This document shows positions 25,371 through 37,928 of a DNA stretch of 64,000 nt, one piece after another (position 1 is the stretch's first letter; each line of letters begins with the position of its first letter). The notes below the pieces were generated by a model. That model was not told the origin of the DNA. It was given only the letters and a program-made list of their open reading frames with translations, and ran no database searches. The stretch is taken from the NCBI GenBank assembly GCA_032164245.1, contig JAVMKO010000001.1:63532892-63596891 (forward strand), written 5' to 3'. The translations under genes and the position numbers were made by a program. This DNA comes from Sternotherus odoratus. Taxonomy: Eukaryota > Chordata > Testudines > Kinosternidae.

Positions 25371-25639
25371 TACTGTTGGTAACTAATGCAGCTAGAAGCA
25401 ACTGAAATGTTTTCTAGAAGTGTCTTACAACTGATAAATACTTCAGTTTTAGTTCTTTTATAAATCTTCATGTTTTATACTAAGTCCAAGATACCAAACT
25501 AAAGATTATTCATTGGAGTCACTTGTTTTGGCTTCCAGTGCCCGCTTAAAATAATAATAGAGAAATTCTGAAAGTCCCTGATGTTGGATCAAAATGGTAA
25601 CTGTGACAGTTGTCTATACTGACCTTAACAGTAGGGTAC

Positions 25640-26045
25640 ATCTAGTTCTATGCAGCAGTAAAAAAGCAGGCTGCATCCACACTGCAGTGTGTAGGTACAT
25701 GCAGTAGTGAAAGGCACTGGTGTGTGTGTGTGTGTGTGTTAGTGGGGAGCTGCTGGAACCTTTCCCTGCTGCTTCTAGCTGCCAGAGTCATTCCCAACAG
25801 TGGGAAAAGACATTAGCTGCAGGGAGGCAGTGGAACACTACAATAATGAAAATAGTAGTATAGATGTAGGATACAGCTTCAGTACATAGAGAATATACCC
25901 TAAGATACTGGTGTGTGTCTACTGTACTTGCCTAGAGCAGTGCCTTGGTGACTACAGTGCTGTTTATACCCATGCTGTGTGTGTGTGTGTGTGTGTGTGC
26001 AGTGTATGTATTCTACACACCACTGTAAGTGCAGACATAGTCTAC
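25640..26045. repeat. CAGTAG/GT-rich repeat block
   Basis: Contains two GT microsatellites (25721-25739 and 25976-25999) and repeated phrases of the type 'gtacatgcagtagtgaa' and 'gcagcagtaaaaaagcag'. The left part 'gtacatctagttctatgcagca' and right part 'gtgcagacatagtctaca' hint at a MITE of the 'tctacact' type. The boundaries are uncertain. Confidence 0.4.
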
Positions 26046-29000
26046 ATAGCAAACCCTAAACATACCTCTGTGCAGTGAGAAGGTGGTGAACCAGTTACCG
26101 TCTGAAGTCAGTTTTCCTTAAACAGGTTGCTTGACCTGTTGGTGAATTCTTATGCAGTTCCCCCAGCTTCTTCCTCAAACAGTAATGCTAATGTTACGCA
26201 TTTGAACACACAAAATAGCAAAGGATTCCTAGGATATTGCCACCACTAAAAAAAGCCTGTATTTTATTTCTAATGGGCAGAATCTGCTTTAATCTTCTGC
26301 TAAGTTACAGATAAGTGTGAAAATTAGTCTTCTAGTGAGCTGAACTGTGGACTTCCTCCAGCTCAGGCTTTGAAGAAAATGCTGTGTGTCCATTGTTATA
26401 GCTTCTTATGGCAAGATCCTGCTGTGGTACTTTCACAACATTTTCTTTCATTGGCTCCTAAGTATAAAAACAAATAGCTGATTAACTAGGGGAGCTAGTT
26501 ATAAAATTGCTAGTTTCCCACAGCATGTGATTTTCTTATAATATTTTGAACTGATTAATGTTTTTAACTTTGTTTGATCATAAAGCTTTCATACTGGTCC
26601 CAGAGCAATGTGTTTAAAACCTATGTATACTAATTGTTGCTGAATATTGAGCTGATATTAAGTAGATTTGTCTCTGGAATATGAAATGAGCTTCATAGGT
26701 ATAAACAGATTTCTTTTGTCTGCAACAGATAGTTCACATCATTGATGTCTATCACAAACTACAAGAGGAGTTGCCCATTGGGTTTCAAATAAAATTAGCT
26801 TTCCACAGCTGTTGGCCTTTCGGTGCCAGGAGGCCAGAGATGGAAATTTTGTTTTGCTTTTCTTATGAAAAGAGAACCCCAAATACACTTGTGAGTTTTG
26901 CAAAATTAATCCTTGAAATGCATTGGAGTAAGTGTGATCTTCTGGATGCATTCCATTGTTTTGGTTTTGGTGATTCAATGATTAGAGTTATCAGTTATAT
27001 GTAAAGTAAATAAATTCTCTGTTAAATTTGCAGCACCATTACAATTAACTATTTATTTCCACTAACGTTCATCCAGTTTTTTAAGCTTTGTCTCCTTCTG
27101 CACATTCATTGAATTTAGGATGTGCAAAAAGGATTCACCTGTAATAAGAGCTGATACCCATCACCTAAGCAGAAGCCAAACTTCTTGAGGCTTGGACCTA
27201 ATTTGGTTGGCTTTTTCCTGTTCCTTTTTGTGAGTAGGATTTTAAAAGCATGGGATAACTTGGTATGCATTGATTGTGTCTTTCTGGAGATTACTGCAGC
27301 TTTAATATATAGCTGTTTCATCCTTGTGGCTTGCTTAACTACAGATTTTTCCCCTTAGGCTAATTGTATAACCGGGATGATTATGATGAGAGGAGAATTT
27401 TTTTTTAAAAAAGAGTGCACACGCAAAAAGCAACCAAAAGCTATATTTACTTTTGAGCTATTTATATTTTATTTTACTGCTCCATTTAGGCGGATAAACC
27501 TGTCTTCTTATAAGCTGTCGTCTTTGGCAGAATGTGATCTTAATTTGATGTATTTCAAAAAGAGACTCTAGATGCTTGGTTCTCTAGATTTTAATACCTG
27601 TCTCCATCTCTCTTTGGATGGATTATTTTAATACTCTTCATTTAGGAGGTGGGGAAAGAAACCTTATTTAATACAGTTCACCCTCTCTAATGAGGTTGGC
27701 AACCAAAGAATTTGCATGCTATAATGAGGTGCTTGTGTACAGTATTTTTTATAAGAGGAATGTATAATGAGTGGTAATGGAAAAGGGTATGGTGGAAGCA
27801 AATAATATTGCAAACGTGCAGCCTATAATGACTCTTTACAATCTTTCTCTTCTGAAAGAACACAATGGAGAGATTCTACTTAAAAACAAATTTAAAAAAC
27901 CCTTCCTAAAATTTGATAATTTTTTTGTAATCTAGTTAGTGTCATCTTCTAAGAGAGATCTGTTCACAATTCTCCACTACTTCCCATGTGAAGATTGAAT
28001 GTTTAACACTGATCAAGTGTTCTTTTACAGCAAATTGAATGAGGTAAAGTAAGACTTTGCCTATCTATTCCATGTTTTGACAGGGATGCAGTGCTGACTT
28101 TCCACTCCTTCCTAACACTCCACATTCAGATTTAAGAGGAGTACATGTGAGATTGCATGTATGTTCCTGTGTGGTGTGGTGCAGCAGTGACTCTGCCTTG
28201 GATTCCTGGTCTTCTGCTCTTCCCAGCCTCTGACACCTGAGCTGAGAGGATATAATCTTCCAGATAGATCAGGAAGCAGTTTCACCTCTTTGGGGATACC
28301 CAAAGTCCAAAATCAACACAAAAAATGTTCTTTTCTTCCTGAAGAGAGACCCTGAGAAGAAGCATCCTTCCTTCATTCCTGGCCCCTGCTACCAGCCTTC
28401 TCTCTCGCAGCCTTCTCTCCCACATCAAGATCTGTTCTCCCTCATAGCCAGGCAACTCCTGAATTGGGCTGTCTCTTTTTAGCTCCTCTCTTGAAGCAGG
28501 TCACTTGCTTCATGTGTCATGAGATGGGGCTGTCCTGTGCCTATAGGAGCCTGCTAGCCCTTTTCTGACTTGTGCGGTGTTTGTACACCTCATCACATCC
28601 TGGTTTGACAATGAGTAGAAACACTATCATAGTGGCATTGAAGCTTACCACTGTTGGTCTCTACAAAACCTTCTCAAGGAATGGATGAGCATGGAACTAA
28701 AGGTTCATGACCTTAATGTGTATACACATGGGCTAAGTGTTCCTGTTGTCTATAAGTGTTTTGCCAGAGGAGTGAGCTTTCTGGACCAGAATTAGGGTAG
28801 ACTAGGTAGTATGCAAGATGCTTAAAAGTCCCAGCTGTGGCTAATACTTTAACGTTTGGGGGGCAAGTGCAAAGGCAGTCTTTGCTCCTTGGTTTATGGA
28901 AGGAATTAAGGGATGAGGCTCAGGAGCTGTAGGAGACGGCACTGTGGTAGAGATTTTGTTAGTAGATTTTAGATGACACCTCTAAATACAACTTGCTTGT

Positions 29001-29228
29001 CAAGATGTCATAGGAATGCTCTGGAGAATCAGCTGGTAACTTTTTTCTTTAATTCACTTTGCACTAACTTTGATATGCATCCTGGTAGGCCAAACGCTTA
29101 AGAAATATTGCCAAGTAGTCTTGCATCTTGGGAAAAGCTACTCCCTCCAAACTGTGCAGTCAGATTTTTTTCCTCATTAGCTTCTTCCTAATCATGTCCT
29201 TCCAGTCTGAACTCTCTGTTTAACAGGG
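26046..29228. other. Unique-looking AT-rich sequence
   Basis: About 3.2 kb without a recognisable gene, RNA or repeat family. 27679-27835 starts like a mariner-type end ('cagttcaccctctctaat'), but no matching right end was found. Confidence 0.5.
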
Positions 29229-29989
29229 TGTCAAGGTGTCTTTCCCCACCCTGAACTCTAGGGACACCGCATGAAAGAAGAAATCACCCCCCAAGCTTAT
29301 TTTACCAGCTTAGGTTAAAACTTTCCCATCAGAACATAAACTTCCTCTATGTCTGGGCTTGGAAAATGCTGCCACCACCAATTTGAGCCCCCAAAACCAT
29401 GGGTTAGGGTAAATTGGAACCCCTATTGTAACACCCCTCAAATCTCCTCCCTTTACCTCGGAGAGATTCGAGAACAAAGACCACAAACCCTCACTTTCTG
29501 TGAGACGTGCCCGATCCAAACCAGAATAAATCCAATGGAAACAATCAGACAGAATCTTAAAAGGAAGATTTTAATAAAAGGAAAAGGAGCATAAACCCCG
29601 TGTACAGAAATCAATAGAAAAAATAACCCCTTGCATCACATAGCATAACTGATCCCACCCCCTTTCCTGGGAATTCTTCCACTGCTAAAGCTAACAGCAA
29701 AGAAACACTGTGGATCAATTAGCAAGTGATACAGTTCAAGCTTCAAATCACTTACTGCTGGACTTGGCTTTCTTAGAAGATTATAGAAATGTAGAATAGA
29801 AACATGTGTGGTTCCTCCCATAGCCAGGGGAACGGCACAGACAGACCCAGAGCGAGCCGTGGAGAAACTGAAAGTAAAAGCCCTCTCCTTTGTTCCTATG
29901 GTTGATGACGTCATCTCCCTCTCTCGGTTGCTTCAGGTTAACCCTTCACAGGTAAAACAGTAGTTCTAAGCTACTTCATACTTATGACG
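29229..29989 (+). mobile_element. Probable solo LTR, about 760 bp
   Basis: Begins TGTCAAGGTGTC and runs through LTR-like non-coding sequence with several AATAAA motifs (29523 and 29574 areas). A first possible terminus is CCTTCACA at 29950, which mirrors the start TGTCAAGG. A second is CTTATGACG at 29989, which better fits my memory of the turtle LTR family. No 5-bp target duplication was found for either end, so the boundary and class are less sure than for the other LTRs here. Confidence 0.5.
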
Positions 29990-30719
29990 TAGGTAAAAAA
30001 TGGAAACCGTGGCTCTATTCTTGGTGACTGGCCTCATTCAGTTAGATGGCTTTGGTTTCTGTAATCCTGGTAGCCCTTAATTAAATGTAATTAAAATCAA
30101 GTAGCTTCAGGTCAGTTCAGGACCTCTCCTTTGCAAACAGCTCTTCCAGAGTAGGGTAAAAAAAAACCCACAATGGTGCACCATATGCGATCAACATTTT
30201 TCCATGTCCTCTGACGGTGTCTCTGCATGTGAAACCAACCTGACCTCAGTGCCAGAGTTCCCTCTCTTAAAAACACAAGGCAACTCTTTTTGCTACATCA
30301 GATAGTGCAGAGCAATGGTGGCACTTATGGGGGAAATTCTGGGACAAGAGGAGCCAGTAGAACTTCCAAAGCCAAGGCACCCTGGAAAAATAGATCTCTA
30401 TATTTTTCCCACCTCAGAGTTTTGGACAAGGCTACTGAACTTCTGTTTCAGCATGTATGTGAATTTCATTAAAGTACCTCTGAGAAATTTATTAGGGTAG
30501 ACTGTTAATAAAATGTACTATTAAAAGTCCAGTTGTGACTTAAACTTGAGTTTTCTTAGGAAACAATAAACCTTTCAGCCTTTGAAGTTTTTGATAAAAT
30601 GTAATATTACCTTACCAGCAAAATACACATGGTAAAATAATTTTAAAAATTTAAATTGTGTTCCTGATGAATTTTTCATTTAGGGTGGGTTTTCTGCTTA
30701 TTATTTACAAGGTCAGTGG
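29990..30719. other. AT-rich sequence, nothing recognised
   Basis: No gene or repeat family is visible. Confidence 0.45.
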
Positions 30720-31390
30720 CAGATATGGGGATCATAGTGGACCATAAGCTAAATATGAGTCAAGTGTAACACTGTTGCAAAAAAAACCAAACCCCATTCT
30801 GGGATGTATTAGCAGGAGTGTTGTAAGCAAGACTTGAGAAGTAATTCTTCTGCTTACTCTGCACTGATTTGGCCTCAGCTGAAGTATTGTGTCCAGTTCT
30901 GGGTGCCCCATTTCAGGAAAGATGTGAACAAATTGGAGAAAATCCAGAGAGACAGCTACAAAAATGATTAAAGGTCTAGAAAATATGACTTGTGAGAGAA
31001 GATTGAAAAAATAGGGTTTGTTTAGTCTGGAAAAGAGAAAACTGAAAGGGAATATAATAGTTTTCAATGGCATAAAAGATTGTTATGAGGAGGAGGGAGA
31101 AAAATTGTTCTTAACCTCTGAGAATAGGACAATCAGCAATGGGCTTAAATTGCTGCAAGGAAGGTTTAGGTTGGACATTAGGAAAAACTTCGTAACTGTC
31201 AGGGTGGTTAAGCACTGGACTAAATTGTCTAGGAAGGTTGTGGAATCTCCATCATTAGAAATTTTAAAAAGCAAGTTAGACAAACACCTGTTAAGAATGG
31301 TCTAGAAAATACATAGTCCTGCCATGGGTGCAGGGGACTGGACTAGATGACCTCTCGAGATCTCTTCCAATTCTCTGATTCTATTCTATG
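30720..31390 (+). mobile_element. CR1 LINE 3' end, plus orientation, 5'-truncated
   Basis: The sequence follows the familiar CR1 3' portion. At 30732 'catagtggaccataagctaaatatgag' encodes the end of the reverse-transcriptase ORF. At 30887 comes 'gtgtccagttctgggtgcccc' and at 31341 'ctggactagatgacctctcgag', ending near 31390 in the ATTCTATT-type short tandem typical of CR1. Reading frames are interrupted. CR1 is the dominant LINE of turtles, crocodilians and birds. Confidence 0.9.
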
Positions 31391-32610
31391 CACAGCAAGT
31401 CATGTTCTTAACAGCTAGTTGGGGGAAAGATTCAGGAGCTGTATGATATTTAAGCAGTGTGGTATTGGAGAAATTTGCAACAAGTTACAGGCCATGCTTG
31501 CGGTATGATAGCCAGAGGATATTACACTGTAATCCCTTCAGGGCAGGATTTGTCTCTTGTGTGTATTTTTACAGTACCCAGTGCAATGGGACTCCAGTCT
31601 CAGTTGTGGCTTTGGGTGCCATCTCGATATAAATACTTGCTATTAAGGAGAGAGCTAGGGAATGCTGTTGACTTAGACAACTAAAATCAGTTTTAGCAGC
31701 ATTTATTCTGTGTTTCCTTTCATCACGCCTCTTTCTTTTGACAGTAATGTAGAACCCCACTGTTCCAACTGTGTGCTGGTGGCTTAACATTTATCATCCA
31801 GTTGATTCAGAGTGGTAGTTCTCTTGTATACTAGTAGGTTTTGTGGAAACATTTGGTGGCTTTTGTGGCATGGAACACTGTGTTCTAGTGTCTAAGCAGA
31901 GGCCAGCAGATTTGTTTAAACTTTAACCAGAGGCTGATTCAAACCAATTACCCAGAGAATGAATCCTGGCACCTTGCATCAACGCTCCATGCAGATACAG
32001 TTAGAGACCACGAAGGCGTCCACCTATTCATTTAGTTTTAAGGAGTAGTATTGTTGATGACTAAGAGGCAGTTTTCTTGGCCAGAGGAAATGGTGCAGAC
32101 TATCTACATAGGTGAGTTGGGGGAAACAATCTGAATGGAGGCACTGAGCACAACAAACATATACATATTCCTCTACTACAGCTTGTTGTCTCTTGCTGTT
32201 TTGAATGCTCGGAATTCAAACTAAATATTATGCATATCTTTTTTTCCTTTTCAGACCTCTAGAGAAAACTGAACTTAACTAAGAGAAACAATGTTTGCAC
32301 ATACATGGATGGTTTTGAAATCTATTGCTTTTAAGTATTTTTCTTCAAGTTTTATTTTAGTTTAGAATACATGCAGTGTGCTGGTCACATCCGTGTTGAA
32401 TATCAATTGCTGATTCTAGATTCCCTTTCCCAAACAATTTGAGCATTTTAAATCTCAGTCCTGCAAGCTGTTCTTCACAGTTAAGCTCCTATTCCTGATC
32501 CAGAACAGTTTGTAGAATGGGGACTTTAATGCCTAATGAAATGGTCCATTTGGTCTCTCTCTTTTCCATCTTTTTTTCATACCTACATTACTGGGATTTA
32601 AAATCAATCA
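31391..32610. repeat. Mostly unique; SINE-like segment at 31525-31636
   Basis: 31525-31636 ('cttcagggcaggatttgtctcttgtgtg...gcaatgggactccagtctcagttg') belongs to the same dispersed family as 21608-21700 and 40010-40135. The remainder shows nothing recognisable. Confidence 0.5.
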
Positions 32611-34113
32611 GGCCTTGGCTACACTTGCAGATGTAGAGTGATCTGGGTTAACCCAGCCTTCAGAGAGCGCATTCGGGAAAGCACTGCAGTCTGTTCACAC
32701 TGACAGCTGCAAGCACACTGACGTGGCCATATTTGCGGCACTTGAAGTGGCATTGGGAGAGGTGCATTTTGTGTGCCTCTTCCCATTCTGGCACCGTGGC
32801 TTATGGGAAGATGGTGCAGGGTGCAGGGCATCCTGGGTCCTGTCCCAATGCCCCGTGATGCATTGGTTCACATCCCAGCAATCCCTGTGCTTCTGTCCAC
32901 ATTTGGCACCATCTTTCAATGGTTTTTGAGCAGCATGCGTGGTCTTCCATTTTGGTCTGCGGGAATGGAGCCTGAACTGTCGAGGAACATGCTGACGCAT
33001 CTTGCTTAGCTCGTCACAGTTTGGCAGTCGAATTACTCCTTAGGACACTGAGGACTCTGATGATATTGACTCGTGTAATGCGTACAACACGAGATTGCTT
33101 GTGGCATTTATCGACATGCTCACCACCATGGAACGCTGCTTTTGGGCTCAGGAAACAAGCACTGAGTGGTGGGATCACATTGTCATGCAGGTTTGGGATG
33201 ATGAGAGTGGCTGCATAACTTTCAGATGAGAAAAGTCACTTTCATGGGACTGTGAGGAGCTCACCCCCACCCTGCGGCGCAAGGACAAGAGATTGAGAGC
33301 TGGCCTGGTGTGCTGAAGCTTGTGGCTATTGCAATCTGGAATCTGGAAACTCTGGAATCTGGAATCTGGATCGGTTGTTAACTATTTTGGAGTGGGAAAG
33401 TCAACCGTTGGAATCGTGTTGATGCAAGTTTGCAGGGCCATTAATCTCTGCATTCTGCTCAGAAGAAGCATGACTCTGGGTAACATGCATGACATTGTGG
33501 CTGGCTTTGCATAAATGGGTTTCCCTTACTGCGTAGGGGCGATAGGTGGGACACATATTCCAATTCTGGCACCAGACTACCTAGCCTCCGAGGATGTTAA
33601 TTGGAAGGGGTATTTCTCTATGGTTCTTCAGGCGCTTGTGGATCACCGTGGGAGTTTCGTTGACATTAACACAGGCTGGTTCAGAAAGGTGCATGACGCA
33701 CTCATCTTTCGGAACACTGGCCTGTTCAGGAAGCTGGAAGCTGCGACTTTTTTCCCAGACCAGAAGATCACCGTAGGGTGGGTTTCAAAATTCCCGGGAA
33801 ATTTAAAGGGCCGGTCTGATGGTTGGTCACCCGAGGGCAGAGCAGTAGAGTTCAAAGTGATGACCAGAGTGGCTAGAACAGGCATTGTAGGACACTTCTG
33901 GGGGCAGATCAGAGCACAGTAGGTGTCTACACTGGCACCTCAGAACTCCAGCAAGGGTGCATCAAACGTTATTCCTCTCGCTGAGGTGGAGTACCAGGAG
34001 TGCTCTAGCCACGGAGACAGAGCGCTCTACGTGCCTTGCCAGTGTGGATGGGGAGTGAGGTAGACTGAACTGGAGGGTTTTATTGGTTTTAACTTGCAAG
34101 TGTAGCCAAGGCC
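32611..34113 (+). mobile_element. PIF/Harbinger transposon, decayed, 1503 bp
   Basis: The ends GGCCTTGGCTACACTTGCA and TGCAAGTGTAGCCAAGGCC are perfect 19-bp inverted repeats. The flanking trinucleotides are TCA (32608-32610) and TTA (34114-34116), consistent with the TNA-type target of Harbinger elements. The interior carries a broken DDE transposase gene (33020-33922). The element is shorter than a full-length Harbinger and lacks a recognisable Myb-like second gene. Confidence 0.9.
33020..33922 (+). pseudogene. Harbinger transposase (DDE_Tnp_4 / HARBI1-like), broken
   Basis: Homology runs through several frames with stops. Around 33150-33215 it encodes a piece with TEWWDHIVMQVWDDE, 33385-33512 gives FGVGKSTVGIVLMQVCRAIN, and 33515-33922 gives the DDE core beginning MGFPYCVGAIGGTHIPIL. 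In this family the first catalytic aspartate sits in G-x-I-D-G-T-H. Here the codon at 33545-33547 is GGT (glycine), so the active site is dead as well as the frame. After about residue 95 of the last frame the family consensus (GDxAYPL and the C-terminal half) is missing, showing an internal deletion. A transposase once acted on the inverted repeats at 32611 and 34113; this copy cannot encode one. Confidence 0.85.
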
Positions 34114-34116
34114 TTA

Positions 34117-35084
34117 GTGATGTTAGAATTCTCTTCACATTAAACGTCCGTGATTGGAGTTCTCTTGGCTACATTATACTATAGCTGTAATGTTGCCAAT
34201 CCTCAATTTTTATCGGGAGTCCCTGCTCATGGAGTCATGTAATTACATGAGAATCTGAGCTTTTTTATTAAAAAGAAAAGAAAAGTAAGTATGTAGCCCT
34301 TACAGTTGCAGAATAAAGCTGGAAAATGTGAACTCTAAGGCTAAGACAGCAGATGGCAAAAAAGACTCCATATATAATATTTTTAGAAATGTCACGTTTT
34401 TGACTATTTATGTTTGAAGACTTATAGTTGGCAATGCTGTAGCTGCTTTTCTTGGTGATAACATGCCTGGGTAGTGTTGTTCTTTGTCTAAAGAGAAATT
34501 TGTATCCTGGGGCTGAGGAATTTTATTGTTCTGTGGAACTTTATCCTTTCTACAACTTCATAGGAAGTCTCTTATCACAAAGGTGTTTGCTAATACTTAT
34601 AGTTCATTGTACTAATCTTGGAGTGAAGTATAATTCTAAATTTTAAAATTAATTTTTACAACACACAACCCTCAATGTGTGCCACCTACAGTGCCTAGCT
34701 AAAAGAAAGTTATTGTTGTTGCATCTCTCTTATCTCTTCTGTTAAATTTTCCCTTCTTAATCCAATGGGAGGATGAGCTTTGGACCAAATGGGCAAGGAT
34801 CCCTTAGACATAAACATTTAAACCTTAAACCTCCTGGTTTAAAATACACTGAAGATGCATGGGGGCCTCATAACCATGGTTACACTAGAGAGGCTGCCAG
34901 ATGCAGAAGAGAAGCTAGCCAGATGTGTCCTTTGGGCCTGCAAAACCATGGTTCCTTGTCCTTCTGGGGCCTAGAAATACAAGGGAGCTAATTTTAGTGC
35001 TCGCTTTTCAAAAGTTTGTCCTCTTTACAAGAAAGACATTGTTGAAAACATGAACTAATTTGTAGGTTTGAAAGTGTCTCATGG
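34117..35084. repeat. Unique sequence with a diverged repeat at about 34190-34340
   Basis: 34194 onward ('gttgccaatcctcaattttt...gagtcatgtaattacatgagaatctgag...ttgcagaataaagctggaaaatgtg') resembles a dispersed turtle repeat I cannot classify. A distant cousin may start at 43702 ('gttgccaacatttcatgag'). The rest is unremarkable. Confidence 0.35.
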
Positions 35085-35405
35085 CACAGGCGCTGACTCC
35101 ATGGGTGCTTTGGGGCTGGAGGACCCACAGGGAAAAATTGGTGTGGGCAGAGCATCCACCGGCAGCTCCCCGCCCTGTTTCCCCCATCCCAGCTCACCTC
35201 TGCTCTGCCTCTGCCTCCTCCCCTGAACATGCTCCCCTGAAGCAGCTGTTCTGCGTGGCAAGCCTGGGAGGGAGTGGAGTGGAGGGGAAATGCAGCATGC
35301 CTGGGGGAGGAAGCTGGGCTAGGGAAGGGGCAGAGTTTGGGCAGAGCTGGGGGTGGGGTGGGGAGCATGAGCTCCCTCCGGTGCCAGGTAAAGTCGGTGC
35401 CTATG
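35085..35405. mobile_element. hAT-type MITE, 321 bp
   Basis: The left end CACAGGCGCTGACTCC and right end AAAGTCGGTGCCTATG are imperfect inverted repeats. The target duplications TCTCATGG (35077-35084) and TCTTATGG (35406-35413) differ at one base. The interior is GC-rich and non-coding, so the long plus- and minus-strand frames in it are compositional. Confidence 0.85.
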
Positions 35406-35435
35406 TCTTATGGTTCTTCCCTGTTCAGTTGTTTT

Positions 35436-36357
35436 GACCTTCACAACATCCTCTGGCAACAAGTTCTTCAGACTGACTGTGCATTGTGTGAAGAAGTCCT
35501 TCTTTGTGTGTGTGCGTGTGTGTGTTAATCTGCTACTTATTAATTTCCTCAGGCGACTCCTGTTCTTGTGTTATGTAAAGGAGTAAATAACACATTGCTG
35601 TTCACTTTCTCCATTCCACTCATGATTTTATAGATCTCAAACATATTCCCCTTTAATAATCTCTTTTACAAGCTGAACGGTCTTTTTAATCTCTCCTCAT
35701 ATGGAAATTCCAGGCCCTTACTCAGTTTTGTTGTTTTTCTCTATACTTTTTCTAATTCTAATATATCTTTTTTGAGATGGGATGACTAGATGCATACAGT
35801 ATTCAAGGTGTGGGTGTACTATGGATTTATAAAGTGGCATTATAATATTTTCTGTTTTCTTATCTATCCCTTTCCCAATGGTTCCTAACATTGTTAGTTT
35901 TTTTGACTGCCACTACACACCGAGTGGATGTTTTTAGAGAACTATTCACAATGACACACTCAAGCAAGATCTTGGAAACACCTAATTTAGACCCCATCAT
36001 TTAGTATGTATAGTTAGGATTATGTTTTCAAATATGCATTACTTTGCAGTTATCAACATTTAATTTCATCTGCCATTTAGTTGCACAGCCACCACATTTT
36101 GTGAAGATCCTTTGTAACTCTTTGCAGTCTGCTTTGGATTTATCCATATTGAATAATTTAGTACCCTCTGAAAACGTTGCTACCTCACTGTTAACCCCTT
36201 TTTCCAGATCATTCATGAATATGTTAAAGAGCACTGGTCCTGGTACAGATCTTTGGAGAACCCTGCTATTTACCTTTCTTCAGTGTGAAAACTGGCCACT
36301 TATTCCTACCCTTTGTTTCCTGTCTCTGAATCTGTCACTGATCCATGAGAGCCCTTA
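35436..36357 (-). mobile_element. CR1-type LINE fragment, minus orientation
   Basis: The plus strand carries, in reverse, the CR1/L3-type 3' UTR ('ctcacaacatcctctggcaac'-like start, 'aatatatcttttttgagatgggatgac', 'gactgccactacacaccgagtggatg'). It then carries the C-terminal part of reverse transcriptase (36028-36234). It is truncated at the 5' end after about 36357. A diverged copy with substitutions and small indels throughout. Confidence 0.85.
36028..36234 (-). pseudogene. CR1-type reverse transcriptase fragment, 68 codons
   Basis: The peptide opens MLFNIFMNDLEKGVNSEVAT and ends KWQMKLNVDNCKVMHI, the segment that spans the catalytic metal-binding loop and the thumb side of CR1/L3 reverse transcriptase. 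The family's F/Y-A-D-D box reads FSEGT here, so both catalytic aspartates are lost. This is a fragment of a dead LINE, not a gene. Confidence 0.85.
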
Positions 36358-37660
36358 AGCCCACACTTCATGATTAATGGAGCTACTCAGGAGCTTAAAG
36401 TTAAGCACATGTGCAAGCGCTTTGCTGGATCAGGATTTATAAGAATAAGATGCAGTATGTAAGGGGGAGAGAAGACCGCTAATGAGGTGCAAAATTTGCT
36501 TTAAAATACCAGTCTTCTCTGAATCAAAGATAGGAAACTTAATACGTACACCAGCAGCTCCCCCTTTTCTGTTGATTTACCGAGGAATTAATCTTTTATC
36601 TCAAGAAGTGTTGCTCCTAAAAGATCATCGTCTGGGCTTATCTCTAATATTTGATTCTATTGTAATTACTTGTCTTTTCTCTTGAAAAGGTAGAACTCTT
36701 TTTGAAGATAAAAATCAGTTTAGCTTCTCATACAATCCTACAGGCTAATACTTTATTAGCATTATTTAAAAAGGAAAACAAATCCCTCCCTGCTCCCTCA
36801 GCTCACATTTCTGCCTGGTTTCATTATGGAACAGGGCTGAAGATTAGGACCAAGAACGCTCTTGCTCTCTATCCAGGTTTTAACAATGAGAACAGCTGCC
36901 TTTTTATTTTATTTTTTTTATTGTGTTTTAAAGATGTGTATTCTGGCTTGGATCACAAGCGAAACTGAGTGTATTTGATTCATTCTATTCCCTAGTGGAC
37001 ATTTGTCCACATCAGAGAAACATCCCACATTATCACAGTATTGGCAGCCTTTCCTCCATAGAGGTTTAAGACTGGAATAGAAGAGTAATTGTAGATTAGG
37101 AGTGAGGCGTATTGACAAAGCTTTGATGCTTACATAGCACCTGCGTTCACTATGCCTTGATGTGTCCTTTGCTGTTGGTTTATTATTTTAATACTACAGT
37201 AACCAAATTCACACACTGTTGGGCATGAGAGAGAGAAAAGAATTCCATAGATTATTAAATTGTTGGTTTGTAAATTCAGCTACCAGACTCCCACTGATGA
37301 GTGATATGGTCAGTCCTCTATGTACCTCACTGGAAATATAAGTATCTTACTGAATATATTCTAGTGGTAGCTTTAAAAAAAACAACACAGCAACATTCAG
37401 AATAAGTTTATAAATGCCATCTAGCAATCCCTTTCCCCCTCATCTATCACTCTCAGAATTTGTTAAAGGAATAACTCTGTAACAGAGTATTTTTATCTAT
37501 TAAAATATGACACACTATCTCTGGGAGACAGGCTATCACTGCAGTAAGTGAGCACTCACAATACATTATGTGTTACTGTAGGAGCACCCTTGTCCTTTAG
37601 AAGAATACAGTTTCTATTCTGTATAGGTTTTCATATTGCGCTGATCACAGTAGCATCTGA
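36358..37660. other. AT-rich sequence, nothing recognised
   Basis: No gene or repeat family is visible. Confidence 0.5.
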
Positions 37661-37928
37661 GGATATGTCTACACTGCAGTGAAACACATTTGATTGGCCC
37701 CTGTCAACTGACTCAGGCTCGAGGGGCACATGCTTTGGGGTTGTAAAGTTGCAGTGTAGACTCTCAGTCTCTGGGACCCTTCCACTGGAAGGGGTCCCAG
37801 AGCATGGACTCCACCTGGAGCCCAAACAGCTACACCTCAGTTTTACAGCCTACATTCCAAGCCCCACTAACCCGTATCAGCTAACATTGGCCAGCCACAT
37901 GTGTTTAACTGCATTATAGACATACCCA
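37661..37928. mobile_element. Palindromic MITE, about 268 bp
   Basis: The left end GGATATGTCTACACTGCAGT and right end ACTGCATTATAGACATACCC are inverted repeats. Internally 'gttgcagtgtagact' repeats the end motif and 'gggacccttccactggaaggggtccc' is a strong hairpin. Flanks are TGA and AGA. This is the 'tctacactgca' family, probably Harbinger-related. Confidence 0.65.

Noticed and set aside
27679..27840. Possible mariner-type MITE starting 'cagttcaccctctctaat'
   Set aside because: No matching inverted right end within several hundred bases.
35081..35437. 118-codon plus and 124-codon minus frames
   Set aside because: Confined to the GC-rich hAT MITE at 35085-35405.
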